DNA of 28,950 bases. Source: CAYFJO01 sp964343305. GTDB taxonomy: Bacteria; Planctomycetota; Planctomycetia; Pirellulales; Pirellulaceae. Below the pieces are notes generated by a model. The model worked only from the letters and a program-made list of their open reading frames with translations. It made no database searches and was not told the origin of the DNA. Where the stretch lies: the NCBI GenBank assembly GCA_964343305.1, contig CAYFJO010000095.1, positions 1-28,950 of the forward strand, read 5' to 3'. A program made the translations under genes and the position numbers. Shown in pieces: positions 13,815-22,498 of this stretch (positions are counted from its first letter, which is position 1; each line of letters starts with the position of its first letter).

Positions 13815-15281
13815 TCATTTCGGTTTGGCGGGTGGTCGCCGTCGCGCGGATGGCAAAGGCGGTGTTTTTGGTCGTTCGGGAAGCGGATCAAAGAAACGCA
13901 TGTTGCGTCCGACGCGGTCGTAGTCACCAATGTCGTCACGCGCCGTTTCCGCTACGGCCAACAATCTCTTCACGACATCTGGATATTCTGCCGCAACGTT
14001 CGTCGTTTCACCAAGATCAGCGTCAAGGTCAACAAGAAACGGGTTGTCGAACCCGACTCGATCAGCCGGCGCGATGTGCCGGTTCACGGAAAACGGTTGG
14101 AGCCACTTGGGTTCTTTCGGTCGCGGCAGGTGCAGTTTCCATTTACCTTGACGGACAGCTTGAAGGTGCGTGCGCAGATAGTAGTAGTACGTCTTATTTG
14201 GATTGGCTTTGCCGAATTGGCCTTGGAACAGATGGCGAATATCCTCACCGTCGATCACACGATCTTGCGGTGCATCGGCACCCGCCAAAGCTGCGAACGT
14301 AGGCAATACATCGAGCGTGCTTGCCAATTTGTCACAGGTGGTCCCTTCCGGCACTCGATTCGGTGCCCACACAATCGCCGGGACACGCTGACCGCCTTCC
14401 CATGTTGACACCTTGCCGCTGCGCAGCGGGCCGGCCGATCCACCGTGATCACTCGGAAGCCAGCCGTCCGCAAGTTTGTTGTTCTTGATCAGCCAAGGGC
14501 CGTTATCGCTTGTGAACAGAACATACGTTTCCTCTTCGAGCTTCAATTCGCGCAGCGCGTCAACAATGCGGCCGACGTTGTAATCGATCTCCTCGATGAC
14601 ATCGCCGTAAAGGCCACGCTTTGATTTCCCTTTGAATTTTTTGGATGCGTCCAGTCGCGTGTGCGGCATGGTATGAGGAATATACACAAAGAATGGATCA
14701 TCCTTGTGCTGCATCATGAATTTAATCGCTTCATCGGTGTAGCGCTCAGTCAGCGTCGCCATGTCCGCCTTTTCTTCGATCCGCTTTTCGTTGCGATAGA
14801 GATCGACAAAACCGTCGTTGCTTGTTGGCGTGCCAAAAAAGTAATCGAATCCTTGATGGGTTGGCAATAAGTCAGGATGGAACGCGCGTTGTGAATGCTT
14901 TGCCAGATCCCATTTGCCAAAGCATGCCGTGGCGTAGCCTTTTGTCTTTAGGACTTCCGCGATCGTGATTTCCCTGCTGTGCAAGGCCGGATGAACGTTC
15001 TTAATGTTTCCGCGTTCGGCGACACGCATCGGATGACAACCCGTCATCAACGCGGCACGCGAGGGACCGCAGATTGGTTGTGCATAGAAACTTGTGAACC
15101 TCATCCCCTCTTTCGCCATCTGATCAAGTCGCGGCGTGCGGATTTTTTTCGATCCGAAGCATCCGAGATCCTCGTAGCCCTGATCATCGGAGAAAATGAG
15201 GACAAAGTTAGGCAGGCGAACTGCGGCGAAGGTGGTCAGCGTTGAGGACAAAAGTACGGTAACGACAAGGATTAGTTTCAT
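13815..15281 (-). CDS. Secreted arylsulfatase-like sulfatase
   Basis: A 488-residue type I sulfatase, with its start at the Met opening the signal peptide MKLILVVTVLLSSTLTTFAA. An upstream in-frame start would add 26 residues without a signal and is less likely. The signature CGPSRAALMTG places the formylglycine cysteine at 71. NFVLIFSDDQGYEDLG and FTSDNGPW supply metal ligands. PLRSGKVSTWEGGQRVPAIVW is the usual block of the arylsulfatase A/N-acetylgalactosamine-6-sulfatase group. It ends with a basic, Pro/Arg/Lys-rich tail (about residues 475-488). It is first in the two-sulfatase run. Confidence 0.92.
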   Translation of the reverse strand: MKLILVVTVLLSSTLTTFAAVRLPNFVLIFSDDQGYEDLGCFGSKKIRTPRLDQMAKEGMRFTSFYAQPICGPSRAALMTGCHPMRVAERGNIKNVHPALHSREITIAEVLKTKGYATACFGKWDLAKHSQRAFHPDLLPTHQGFDYFFGTPTSNDGFVDLYRNEKRIEEKADMATLTERYTDEAIKFMMQHKDDPFFVYIPHTMPHTRLDASKKFKGKSKRGLYGDVIEEIDYNVGRIVDALRELKLEEETYVLFTSDNGPWLIKNNKLADGWLPSDHGGSAGPLRSGKVSTWEGGQRVPAIVWAPNRVPEGTTCDKLASTLDVLPTFAALAGADAPQDRVIDGEDIRHLFQGQFGKANPNKTYYYYLRTHLQAVRQGKWKLHLPRPKEPKWLQPFSVNRHIAPADRVGFDNPFLVDLDADLGETTNVAAEYPDVVKRLLAVAETARDDIGDYDRVGRNMRFFDPLPERPKTPPLPSARRRPPAKPK

Positions 15282-15402
15282 CTTTTTGTGGCATTGATGG
15301 AAGGTGTTCTTGAAAACCTCTATCAGTCTACCAACAACGTACCCGCAAAGAAGTAGCACAAGTCATGGCAAGTGAGGTCAATTCGCCCTATCGCGGATTA
15401 TT

Positions 15403-15466
15403 CACTAACCTGACGCGCAAGCGAGGGGTCTTGGACGTCGCCCCTCGCTTGCGCGTCGGGTTAGTG
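15403..15466. repeat. Palindromic intergenic repeat (ACGCGCAAGCGAGGGG type)
   Basis: Arms 15403-15428 and 15441-15466 are 26 bases each, pair at 25 of 26 positions and are separated by 12 bases. It lies in the 342-base gap between the sulfatase and bicupin genes. The bases after it (15467-15623) hold no gene I can support. This sequence type, which reads NPTRKR-like in translation, is one I associate with planctomycete dispersed repeats. It has no T-run and so is not a typical terminator. Confidence 0.85.
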
Positions 15467-15623
15467 TGGATTCGAATTTGCGCGGTGTCTTGGGCGAGAT
15501 AGCCCGACACCTTTTCACAGAGAACATTACGTCGTTTGGACGGCGGTTCATGAATAAACCGGGCAATCATCTTGTGTCATCGGAGCGGCGAAATGAAAAA
15601 CTATTTCAAACGGTATCACTACC

Positions 15624-16409
15624 CTATTCCACGATAGGTTGACAAAGCACATGATCGACCACAATGCGATCGGGTTCGTCTCCCGCGTAGACCCACATCA
15701 TTTCCATCGGGCCGTCTGCGAGGTTGAGAAAACGATGAGGATGTCCATTGGGAACGCAGGCGTTGTCCCCCGCCGACATGATGTACTGTTTGCCTGCGAC
15801 TTGGCAAACCGCTTCTCCGGTCACGATCGTGATTGATTCGTCGTAATCGTGAGTGTGGCAAAAGAGTGATGAGCCAGGCTGGAACAAGCCATAGCCGCCA
15901 CAGATTCCGCGTGAACCAAAACGCTTGGCGAACAGATCTCTCGCTTCCACGCTGATCGCGACTTCCGAGGGAGCGGCGTCGGCGAAACGCCGCAAACTTT
16001 CCGGCGAAGATGGATCGGCAACGTCACAGTCCACGGTTTCAAAGTGATCCTTCAGAAACTCACGCTCGACAGTGCTTGTCGGAAAGGCTGTGTGAATCAG
16101 ATTCGGCGTGTCGCCTGGGTTCTCCATGGCGTGGGCAACTCCGGATGGAACGTACACCGAATCGAAACGGCCAAGCCGGTAGCGTCGGCCCTCGATTTTC
16201 ACATCCGCTGAACCTTCGAGCACGGTGATTGCCTCGCCGCACGGATGGTTGTGATATGCCAGACTGGAACTCGGTTGAAATACCACGAGGCATGTCGTCA
16301 ACTCGCGCGACCCCAATTCGCCCGACGTGAGCACCCGCAATTGCACACCGTCGGACACGTCTCGCACCTCAACACTATCATTTCTCGAAATGAATTCCAT
16401 CCGGTCCAT
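15624..16409 (-). CDS. Bicupin protein (two metal-binding cupin domains)
   Basis: A 261-residue cytoplasmic protein with two complete cupin domains. Domain 1 has HNHPCGEAITVLEG (His53, His55, Glu59) and VPSGVAH (His93). Domain 2 has CHTHDYDESITIVTG (His185, His187, Glu191) and VPNGHPHRF (His225). Both keep a full 3-His/1-Glu metal set, so a dioxygenase, isomerase or sensor role is possible. The long open frame upstream runs antisense through the AOR gene and is not coding. The Met at 16409, with AGGTGA upstream, is the sensible start. It is divergent from the AOR gene across about 200 bases, so shared regulation is possible. Confidence 0.85.
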   Translation of the reverse strand: MDRMEFISRNDSVEVRDVSDGVQLRVLTSGELGSRELTTCLVVFQPSSSLAYHNHPCGEAITVLEGSADVKIEGRRYRLGRFDSVYVPSGVAHAMENPGDTPNLIHTAFPTSTVEREFLKDHFETVDCDVADPSSPESLRRFADAAPSEVAISVEARDLFAKRFGSRGICGGYGLFQPGSSLFCHTHDYDESITIVTGEAVCQVAGKQYIMSAGDNACVPNGHPHRFLNLADGPMEMMWVYAGDEPDRIVVDHVLCQPIVE

Positions 16410-16613
16410 GCTGTCACCTGTAATTCGGTCTTGCCACCTTCGCGACAGCTCGAATTGCCACTGAGGCGCATCGACGGACTCAGAAGACCGCCGTACGAGG
16501 CCTTGTCGCCAAAATACATCGGCCTCAGTATACCGGCTGGCATTAGCGGGCAAAAGCTGGTCAAATGCGGTCGAGATAGCACAGATTCTATTACGCTTCG
16601 TGGAGCGATACGA
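16410..16613. other. Divergent intergenic region between bicupin and AOR genes
   Basis: About 204 bases separate two genes transcribed away from each other, so at least two promoters should lie here. I see no clear -35/-10 pair, operator palindrome or riboswitch fold. In particular no recognisable molybdenum- or tungsten-cofactor riboswitch is apparent by eye. Confidence 0.3.
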
Positions 16614-18488
16614 ATGAACGGTATCTGGAATAAGCTGCTTCGGATCGATCTTTCTCGCGGCACTTGTCAAACCGAACGAGTTCCCGACACGGTTTACGAA
16701 CATTTCCTGGGCGGCGCGGGTTTGGCGGCGTGGGTGTTGTGGAAGGAATGCCCGGCGGGGACGACGGCGTTCAGCCCGGAGAATCGATTGACTTTTGCGG
16801 CTGGGCCGTTGCAGGGTCTGAAACAAACTGGCGCCGCCAAATGGTCGGCGGGGGCCATTTCTCCTTCGATCAACATGAACGCCGATTCCGCCGCGACGGC
16901 CGCTTTTGGCATCGAGATGAAGCAGGCCGGATACGACGCGGTGGTCGTCCAAGGCAAAGCGGAGCGGCCCGTCTATGTTGTCGTGGATGACGACGACGTC
17001 CAGTTGCGTGACGCATCCGGGCTGTGGGGCACCGACGCGTACGAATCCCATGATGCGATTAAGGAAGCGGAAGGCGACGACTTCGAGGTGGCGTCGATCG
17101 GTCAGGCTGGAGAGCGCCTGGCACGTTTTGGCAATATCCAGACAGCTAAAAAATCTTACCTTGGTCGCTGCGGATTGGGCGCCGTCATGGGTTCCAAGCT
17201 GCTCAAAGGCATCGCGACACGCGGCTCCCAGCGTTGCCCTAGCCATGACGCCGACGCACTCGACAAGGTCAACAAGACGATCAACAAACGGCTGGCCGAC
17301 GTGGATGCATCGAAGCCCGAAGAGTTTCGTATCTCCTGGCTGGGAACTGCCATGGCAACGGCGTTGTTCGCTCCCCAAGGGAACTTGCCTATTAAGAACT
17401 ACCAGGAGGCAACGTTCCCGTCCGGCGAACAGCAACTCGGAGGTCGAAGTTACGTCGAACAGCTCAACGCCAAGCCGTGGCCTTGCAAATACTGTGTCAT
17501 TCGTTGCCACAATCACGTCGAAGTGGACGACGGTCCGTATGCGTACCAAGGCAAAGGGCCCGAGTATGAATCTTTCGCAATGATGGGCTTTAACTGCCTG
17601 ATCGACGATATGCAAGCAGTTGCCTATGCGGGCGAACTTGCGAACATGTACTCGCTAGACACGATCTCTCTGGGAGGCGTACTGGCCTGGGCGATGGAAT
17701 CCTATGACAAAGGGATTCTTACCAAAGAGGACACGTACGGCTTGGACCTGACCTGGGGAAACGCCGAGGCGATGGTCGAGATGGTCAAGCACATTGGTCA
17801 ACGAACCGACGGTCTGGGGTATCTCCTCGGAGAGGGAACGAAAGTTGCCTCGGAAAAGTTGGGCTGTGGTTCGGAAGACTGGGCCGTGCAGATGAAGGGA
17901 CAAGAGATCGCCGCTCACAATTGGCGATCTCAGTACATCTCCGCACTCAACTACTGCACAGGCGTGGCTTCTGGGCCCAATCACGAACGCGGCAATTCGC
18001 AGCACATGTGGGTCGCCCATGTCCTGCTGCCTGAATGGGGACTTCATCACGCGGAAAATGAAGAGCGGTGGTCGTGGGAAAGTGCGTCGGAGCGTAACGC
18101 CAAATTCCACGACTATTGCAACGTCATCAATTCCGCCGTGCATTGTAAGTTCATGGTATTCGCCGGTTACACGCTGACGGATCTGCTCGACACGGTCAAC
18201 GCCAGCACGGGGTTGGGTTGGACGCAAGACGATCTTCAGCGCTGCGGCGAACGCATCACGAATCTGCAGAAACTGTTGAACATGCGATACGGTTGGACCA
18301 AGGCCGACGATCTACGATATCCGAAACGGTTCATGGAGCCCGTGAACGAGGGTCCGGCTGCCGGAAAAGTACCGGTTGGTCTCGAAGATGCGATTGCCGA
18401 TTACTACGACTATCGCGGCTGGGATCAGAACGGCGAGCCGACCGCGGCGAAGCTGAGCGACATCGGTCTGGATACGATTCCCGAATAA
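16614..18488 (+). CDS. Aldehyde:ferredoxin oxidoreductase family protein (tungstopterin/Fe-S)
   Basis: A 624-residue enzyme of the AOR family, which oxidises aldehydes (or related carbonyls) to acids at a bis-pterin tungsten or molybdenum site and passes electrons through one [4Fe-4S] cluster. Cluster ligands are visible as CKYCVIRC (Cys291, Cys294, Cys298) and a distant Cys511 in AVHCKFM. This closely matches the archetype spacing (288/291/295/494). The N-terminal domain begins GIWNKLLRIDLSRG and carries the pterin-binding GGAGLAAW and GPLQGLK segments. GPEYESFAMMGFNC and PNHERGNSQH are further family blocks. Its length is normal. The open frame upstream of 16614 is not coding. It is followed after 8 bases by a MoaD/ThiS gene, so both are probably one operon. 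Confidence 0.9.
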   Translation: MNGIWNKLLRIDLSRGTCQTERVPDTVYEHFLGGAGLAAWVLWKECPAGTTAFSPENRLTFAAGPLQGLKQTGAAKWSAGAISPSINMNADSAATAAFGIEMKQAGYDAVVVQGKAERPVYVVVDDDDVQLRDASGLWGTDAYESHDAIKEAEGDDFEVASIGQAGERLARFGNIQTAKKSYLGRCGLGAVMGSKLLKGIATRGSQRCPSHDADALDKVNKTINKRLADVDASKPEEFRISWLGTAMATALFAPQGNLPIKNYQEATFPSGEQQLGGRSYVEQLNAKPWPCKYCVIRCHNHVEVDDGPYAYQGKGPEYESFAMMGFNCLIDDMQAVAYAGELANMYSLDTISLGGVLAWAMESYDKGILTKEDTYGLDLTWGNAEAMVEMVKHIGQRTDGLGYLLGEGTKVASEKLGCGSEDWAVQMKGQEIAAHNWRSQYISALNYCTGVASGPNHERGNSQHMWVAHVLLPEWGLHHAENEERWSWESASERNAKFHDYCNVINSAVHCKFMVFAGYTLTDLLDTVNASTGLGWTQDDLQRCGERITNLQKLLNMRYGWTKADDLRYPKRFMEPVNEGPAAGKVPVGLEDAIADYYDYRGWDQNGEPTAAKLSDIGLDTIPE

Positions 18489-18496
18489 ATTTATCG

Positions 18497-18754
18497 ATGG
18501 GGACAGACGTGAGAGTCGTTGTCAATGGCCAAGAACGGGAGATTGAACCGGGCGTGAAAATGTCTCGCCTTGTGGAGATGATGGAACGTGATCTGGACAA
18601 CGAACCGATGATCAACAGCCTCAAAGAGAATACCGGCAAGAGCCATCTCATCTTCGTCCACAACGGCCGCGTTGTGAGTTCGGAGCAATGTGCTACCATC
18701 GAAATTTGCGAAAATGACGAAGTGAGGATGATTCACCCTTTCTTCGGCGGGTGA
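18497..18754 (+). CDS. MoaD/ThiS-family sulfur carrier protein
   Basis: An 85-residue ubiquitin-like sulfur carrier ending in the required Gly-Gly (PFFGG), the site that is adenylated and thiocarboxylated. VRVVVNGQEREI, then ENDEVRMIHPFFGG, are the typical first and last strands. It follows the AOR stop codon by 8 bases, a pairing known in many AOR loci. The carrier there is thought to supply sulfur for the W/Mo pterin. A GTG four codons downstream is an alternative start. The open frame extending upstream overlaps AOR and is not used. No MoeB-like activating enzyme is in the window. Confidence 0.85.
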   Translation: MGTDVRVVVNGQEREIEPGVKMSRLVEMMERDLDNEPMINSLKENTGKSHLIFVHNGRVVSSEQCATIEICENDEVRMIHPFFGG

Positions 18755-18773
18755 GTCGCGGGACAGGCTTAGT

Positions 18774-21700
18774 TCACTGAATCTCGGGCATCGCCAGTCT
18801 CTCGCCGCGCAGTTGCCGGGCTTGATCCTCTGGACTGTAGGCGCCGTAGAAGGTTGCGTTGCAATCGATCCAGGCGGCCAGTCGGCGTAGTTCGCCGGCG
18901 GTGAGCTGCACTTCGTAGTGGCCCTTGCGCAGTATCTTGATCAAGCGGCTGCCCAACGCGCCGTATGTGCCGCCAGGTGGCGTGGTTTGGATTTGATTCC
19001 GTGCGCCGAATCGAGGAACGAGCGCTTCGGCGGCATTCTTCGGGTTCGTGCCGCTACCGGTGAAACTCTTGTCGCCGCACAACGACCAGTAGGACTTCGT
19101 GAAGCCGTTGTGAGGTGTGCGCGTCAAGTCGATGTCGCCATCCGGCTGATCCGCGCCGTGACACGTAACGCAGTGTTTATCCAGCACGGGCTGAACGACT
19201 TCGACATATGAGAATGGCCGGCCGCCAAGTTCGCCCGGATCGATTTGCGACGGCGGGCGGCCAGCGGCCAACGCGTCGATACGATTCGGCGACTTCATCC
19301 GGCTCTCGTGACAACCGATACACGAGGTGCGTTCGCCCGGTTGGACGTAGGTCAACGAACGCATCGTCTGGTAGGCAAAGCCGTCTTTGTCGAGGGCTTG
19401 GAACAAAACCGGCGTCTTGGCCGGGACAACAAAATGTGCGGACCCGTCAGACTCGACCGGCACGGTGCCGAGAATGGCACGAGCGTTTTCTTCGCCCGCC
19501 AGGCCGATCCCCGGTTTGTTCGCAACGTGAGTGGTCTTGGGAAATATCTGGACGATGCGCAGCTCTTTGATGGTGTCGCGGGGAACTTCGCCCAGTCCTT
19601 GATAAACGTCCAACAACGTCATCACGCCGGTTTGTTGAGCATCCGCCGCCAGGTTTCCCTTCACAACCGGCGGCATGCTTCGGGCAGTCAACGGAATCGG
19701 GTTTGTGCTGCCGATTGTCGGATCGCGGTAGATCAGCTCGCGATTTCCAAAGGCATCGAGCAAGTAGATCCCCAAAGCGTTCTGCTCGTTCGCTCCCGGC
19801 TCCCAGACCAGTGGCCGGTGGCTGTACGCCACAAGAAAATACTTTTCCGAAAGTGGCCACGGTGCTGCGTAGTATTCTTGGATGTTCCTGCCTTCCGCTT
19901 CGGGAAAGGGCACTTCGGGAGTGATGCGGGTAATCGCCTGCTGGCCGTCGTCGCCCCGCGTTGGGTCAACGACGGCGATCGAACCGGCCGTGATCGAATG
20001 GTGGGCCGATGCCGTGAAGATGATTTTCTGGCTGTTTGGAATCGGCTGTATCTGGAACGTACAGTGCGGACTGGCCGTGGCGTTTCCCCACACGGCGATC
20101 GGGTTCGTTCCATCCACTCGAGTCGACCAAAGATTTTGATGCGTCACGGCATCTCGATCGATGTAGTCCCAGCGGCTGTAGAGGATCAACCCGTCGTTGG
20201 AAACGGCGGGAAACCACTCGTTGGTGTCGTGGTAAGAAAGCGTTCGGATGTTGTCGCCATCGGCGTCCATTCGGTGAAGCGTATAGACTTGCCAGCGGCG
20301 ACTGAACTGGCCGCCAAAACAGCGTGAATGTCCACGGCGGCGAGACGAGCAAAAAGCGACGCCCCCGTCGGGCAGGTATGTGGGCATCAGATCGTCGTAG
20401 GGCCCTCGCGTGATCTGCCGCAGGCCGTTGCCATCGACGTTGATCTCATAGATATGATAGAAACCCTCGTCGATGTCGTTAACGAGCTTGCTGGGATCGT
20501 ACTGACTTTTTTTGCATTCGACGAATGAGAATACGATTCGTTTGGCATCGTACGACAATCGCGGTTCGAGCACGTTTCCGTGCGTTAACTTGCCATCGAG
20601 GATGTCGCGGGCGGCGAGTGAGTGACCGGGATTGTCGAGGACGAAAATGCCACCGCCCGGTCGAGCACGCCAGCCATAATACTGCATCACCTGGTGGCTG
20701 TACGAAGTGGGAACGCGCTTGCAGAACAGCAGCTTGCCGAACTGCATCAGTGGGTTTGCCAGCGCGATCCGTCGCTTCAGCCAGCGAACGCGAAGATACA
20801 GTGATCGCCGTGCCTCGAGACCAAGGTTCGATCCGCCCGCCAGTTTCGCAAGGCTATCGAGTTGTCTCGCTTCCGCAGCCAAGAATCCTGCGCCGTGGTC
20901 CTTCCGCAATTCGCTGAGAAGCCGCCGCGTCTTTTCCATCTGGCGATCTGCGGCTTCCGCGTACGACTGCACCGTTTCAACAAGTTTGTCGCGCCGCCGC
21001 CAGTCGTCCTGCACCATCGTCCACAGGTCGAGTTCCGTGTGTTCCGGCCTACTCTTCTGTGCTTGGGAAGTACGAAGCAACGCGGCGCTGACTTGCTTTC
21101 GAAGGCCATGGGCTTCGTCAACACCCTCGCTGCTGATCAGGCCTTGGAGCATTTTCACGCCCGCCAACCACGAACCGCGATACGCGCCCAGCACCACACG
21201 CGGCAACTTCACCGATTTTCCCGGCTCGATTATCAAGGGCCGCTTCTCGTCGGCAACGACTAGCTCAACATGCAGCTTTCCATCGCCAATCATACCAGAA
21301 CGGAATCGCCACGGCCGATCACCGGTCAGTGCGATTGCGACGCCGCTCTTGTCCGCCCCATCAGCCAGCAGCATCAAAGGCAAGGCGTTGCGATCGCTCA
21401 GCGCAACGGGCTGACCGACGGCTGACGTCTGGTCTCGCAAGGCGAGGTCCAGTCCATAGCCATGTACATGCGGCAGCCCAGTCTTGGTCTGCGGATCCAC
21501 TTCCATTTCGTAGAACCAATTCGACTGGCCTTGCCGGCTCGTTGAGAAAGCTCCCGACGCTTGGAAGCGTTCACCGCCAGCGTACGCCACGATCGGATCC
21601 CAGTGGGTCGTGTCGTAGGTGATCTGGCCCCGCTTGTGGACCACAAATCGAATCGCGTCGCCCTTGCGCACGTCGAGCATGATCTTGGGCTCGACACCGC

Positions 21701-22373
21701 GGTCATCGTCACCGTCAATCTCTGCTTCCCAAACCGTTCGCTTGCCGTGGCGGATGAACAAACGAACGCCGTCGCCGCCGCCGTTGTTTGTATCGGCCTT
21801 GTACACTCGGCCGGTGATGTTGACACGACCGTCGCGCGGCGCTCGAAAGCGACGGACGCTTGGTGTGTTGTTTCCCGAGTGGTGCCAGTCTTTGCCCACA
21901 CGCGTCCAATCGGGACCAGTCCAGTAAGTCGAGCCGTGCCAGGTATCGTTTCGATAAGTCAACTCGCGATATCTCGCCCCGTCCTGATCGTCCAGCACGC
22001 GAAAGGTCCAGTCGCCCAAGACCATGTTGTTGATCTCTGCTGCTTCTTTACCACCGTTGCTCACCGTCGTGTCAAGCAGCAGGAGCCGCAGTTCGGGGAT
22101 CCAACGAGACTGCCGACGGACCACCAGCCCGGTTGTGGGATCGGTGGCGACGACTTCGTGCGCGCTAGGACGCGAGATTCGCCAACGTTGAGAAAACGAA
22201 TCGGCGTTCTCACCGGTCAGAACGGCGGAGAAGCCGAGCCCGGGCTCGAGTCGTCGTATCAGCGTGTCGGCCGGTTCGTCGCGAAAGCGGTCCAACTCAC
22301 CGCCGCCAGCGGGAACCTCGCACAGGGCGCAGAGAGCCAGTAATCCAAGACAAGAGGCAATGCGAGTTACCAT
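18774..22373 (-). CDS. HZS-alpha-like exported beta-propeller/c-haem protein
   Basis: A 1199-residue secreted protein of unknown role. A signal peptide (to about residue 22) is followed by a beta-sandwich module (about 150-290: YWTGPDW, GRVNITGRVYKAD, GGGDGVRLFIRHG). This is probably carbohydrate-binding and is found on many planctomycete surface proteins. A helical stretch follows at about 420-540. Next come a TolB/WD-like propeller (about 570-900: YHIYEINVDGNGLRQITRGPYDD, PTYLPDGGVAFCS, ILYSRWDYIDR) and a C-terminal cytochrome-c-like part. The latter has CIGCH (Cys1018-His1022) and CVTCH (Cys1068-His1072). The propeller and c-haem order recalls the hydrazine synthase alpha subunit family, common outside anammox bacteria. 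It is convergent with the MoaD gene. A paralogue lies two genes upstream. Confidence 0.82.
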   Translation of the reverse strand: MVTRIASCLGLLALCALCEVPAGGGELDRFRDEPADTLIRRLEPGLGFSAVLTGENADSFSQRWRISRPSAHEVVATDPTTGLVVRRQSRWIPELRLLLLDTTVSNGGKEAAEINNMVLGDWTFRVLDDQDGARYRELTYRNDTWHGSTYWTGPDWTRVGKDWHHSGNNTPSVRRFRAPRDGRVNITGRVYKADTNNGGGDGVRLFIRHGKRTVWEAEIDGDDDRGVEPKIMLDVRKGDAIRFVVHKRGQITYDTTHWDPIVAYAGGERFQASGAFSTSRQGQSNWFYEMEVDPQTKTGLPHVHGYGLDLALRDQTSAVGQPVALSDRNALPLMLLADGADKSGVAIALTGDRPWRFRSGMIGDGKLHVELVVADEKRPLIIEPGKSVKLPRVVLGAYRGSWLAGVKMLQGLISSEGVDEAHGLRKQVSAALLRTSQAQKSRPEHTELDLWTMVQDDWRRRDKLVETVQSYAEAADRQMEKTRRLLSELRKDHGAGFLAAEARQLDSLAKLAGGSNLGLEARRSLYLRVRWLKRRIALANPLMQFGKLLFCKRVPTSYSHQVMQYYGWRARPGGGIFVLDNPGHSLAARDILDGKLTHGNVLEPRLSYDAKRIVFSFVECKKSQYDPSKLVNDIDEGFYHIYEINVDGNGLRQITRGPYDDLMPTYLPDGGVAFCSSRRRGHSRCFGGQFSRRWQVYTLHRMDADGDNIRTLSYHDTNEWFPAVSNDGLILYSRWDYIDRDAVTHQNLWSTRVDGTNPIAVWGNATASPHCTFQIQPIPNSQKIIFTASAHHSITAGSIAVVDPTRGDDGQQAITRITPEVPFPEAEGRNIQEYYAAPWPLSEKYFLVAYSHRPLVWEPGANEQNALGIYLLDAFGNRELIYRDPTIGSTNPIPLTARSMPPVVKGNLAADAQQTGVMTLLDVYQGLGEVPRDTIKELRIVQIFPKTTHVANKPGIGLAGEENARAILGTVPVESDGSAHFVVPAKTPVLFQALDKDGFAYQTMRSLTYVQPGERTSCIGCHESRMKSPNRIDALAAGRPPSQIDPGELGGRPFSYVEVVQPVLDKHCVTCHGADQPDGDIDLTRTPHNGFTKSYWSLCGDKSFTGSGTNPKNAAEALVPRFGARNQIQTTPPGGTYGALGSRLIKILRKGHYEVQLTAGELRRLAAWIDCNATFYGAYSPEDQARQLRGERLAMPEIQ

Positions 22374-22407
22374 TGAAGGCCACCATCATCTTTGACAAGC
22401 AAATGCG

Positions 22408-22480
22408 TAGGCCGGAACAAGTCCGCGCAGTTCCGGCAGGAATTTCGATGCCGGAACTGCGCGGACTTGTTCCGGCCTAC
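22408..22480. repeat. Perfect 32-bp inverted repeat between two same-strand genes
   Basis: Arms 22408-22439 and 22449-22480 are perfect 32-base complements with a 9-base loop. They begin GTAGGCCGGAACAAGTCCGC and end in CCGGCCTAC. It lies in the 125-base gap after the Gfo/Idh stop codon and before the start of the HZS-alpha-like gene. The stem could attenuate read-through. No T-run follows on either strand. I associate this sequence with dispersed planctomycete repeats. Confidence 0.92.
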
Positions 22481-22498
22481 TCGTCTCAACGCGAAAGC

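Noticed and set aside
15403..15466. Rho-independent terminator
   Set aside because: The stem is far longer than a terminator's and no T-run follows on either strand.
16410..17615. Long minus-strand open frame upstream of the bicupin
   Set aside because: It runs antisense through the well-supported AOR gene and its translation is compositionally unlike a protein family. The bicupin has a good start at 16409.
19245..20327. 360-codon plus-strand open frame
   Set aside because: It is antisense to the propeller region of the HZS-alpha-like gene and has no recognisable protein features.
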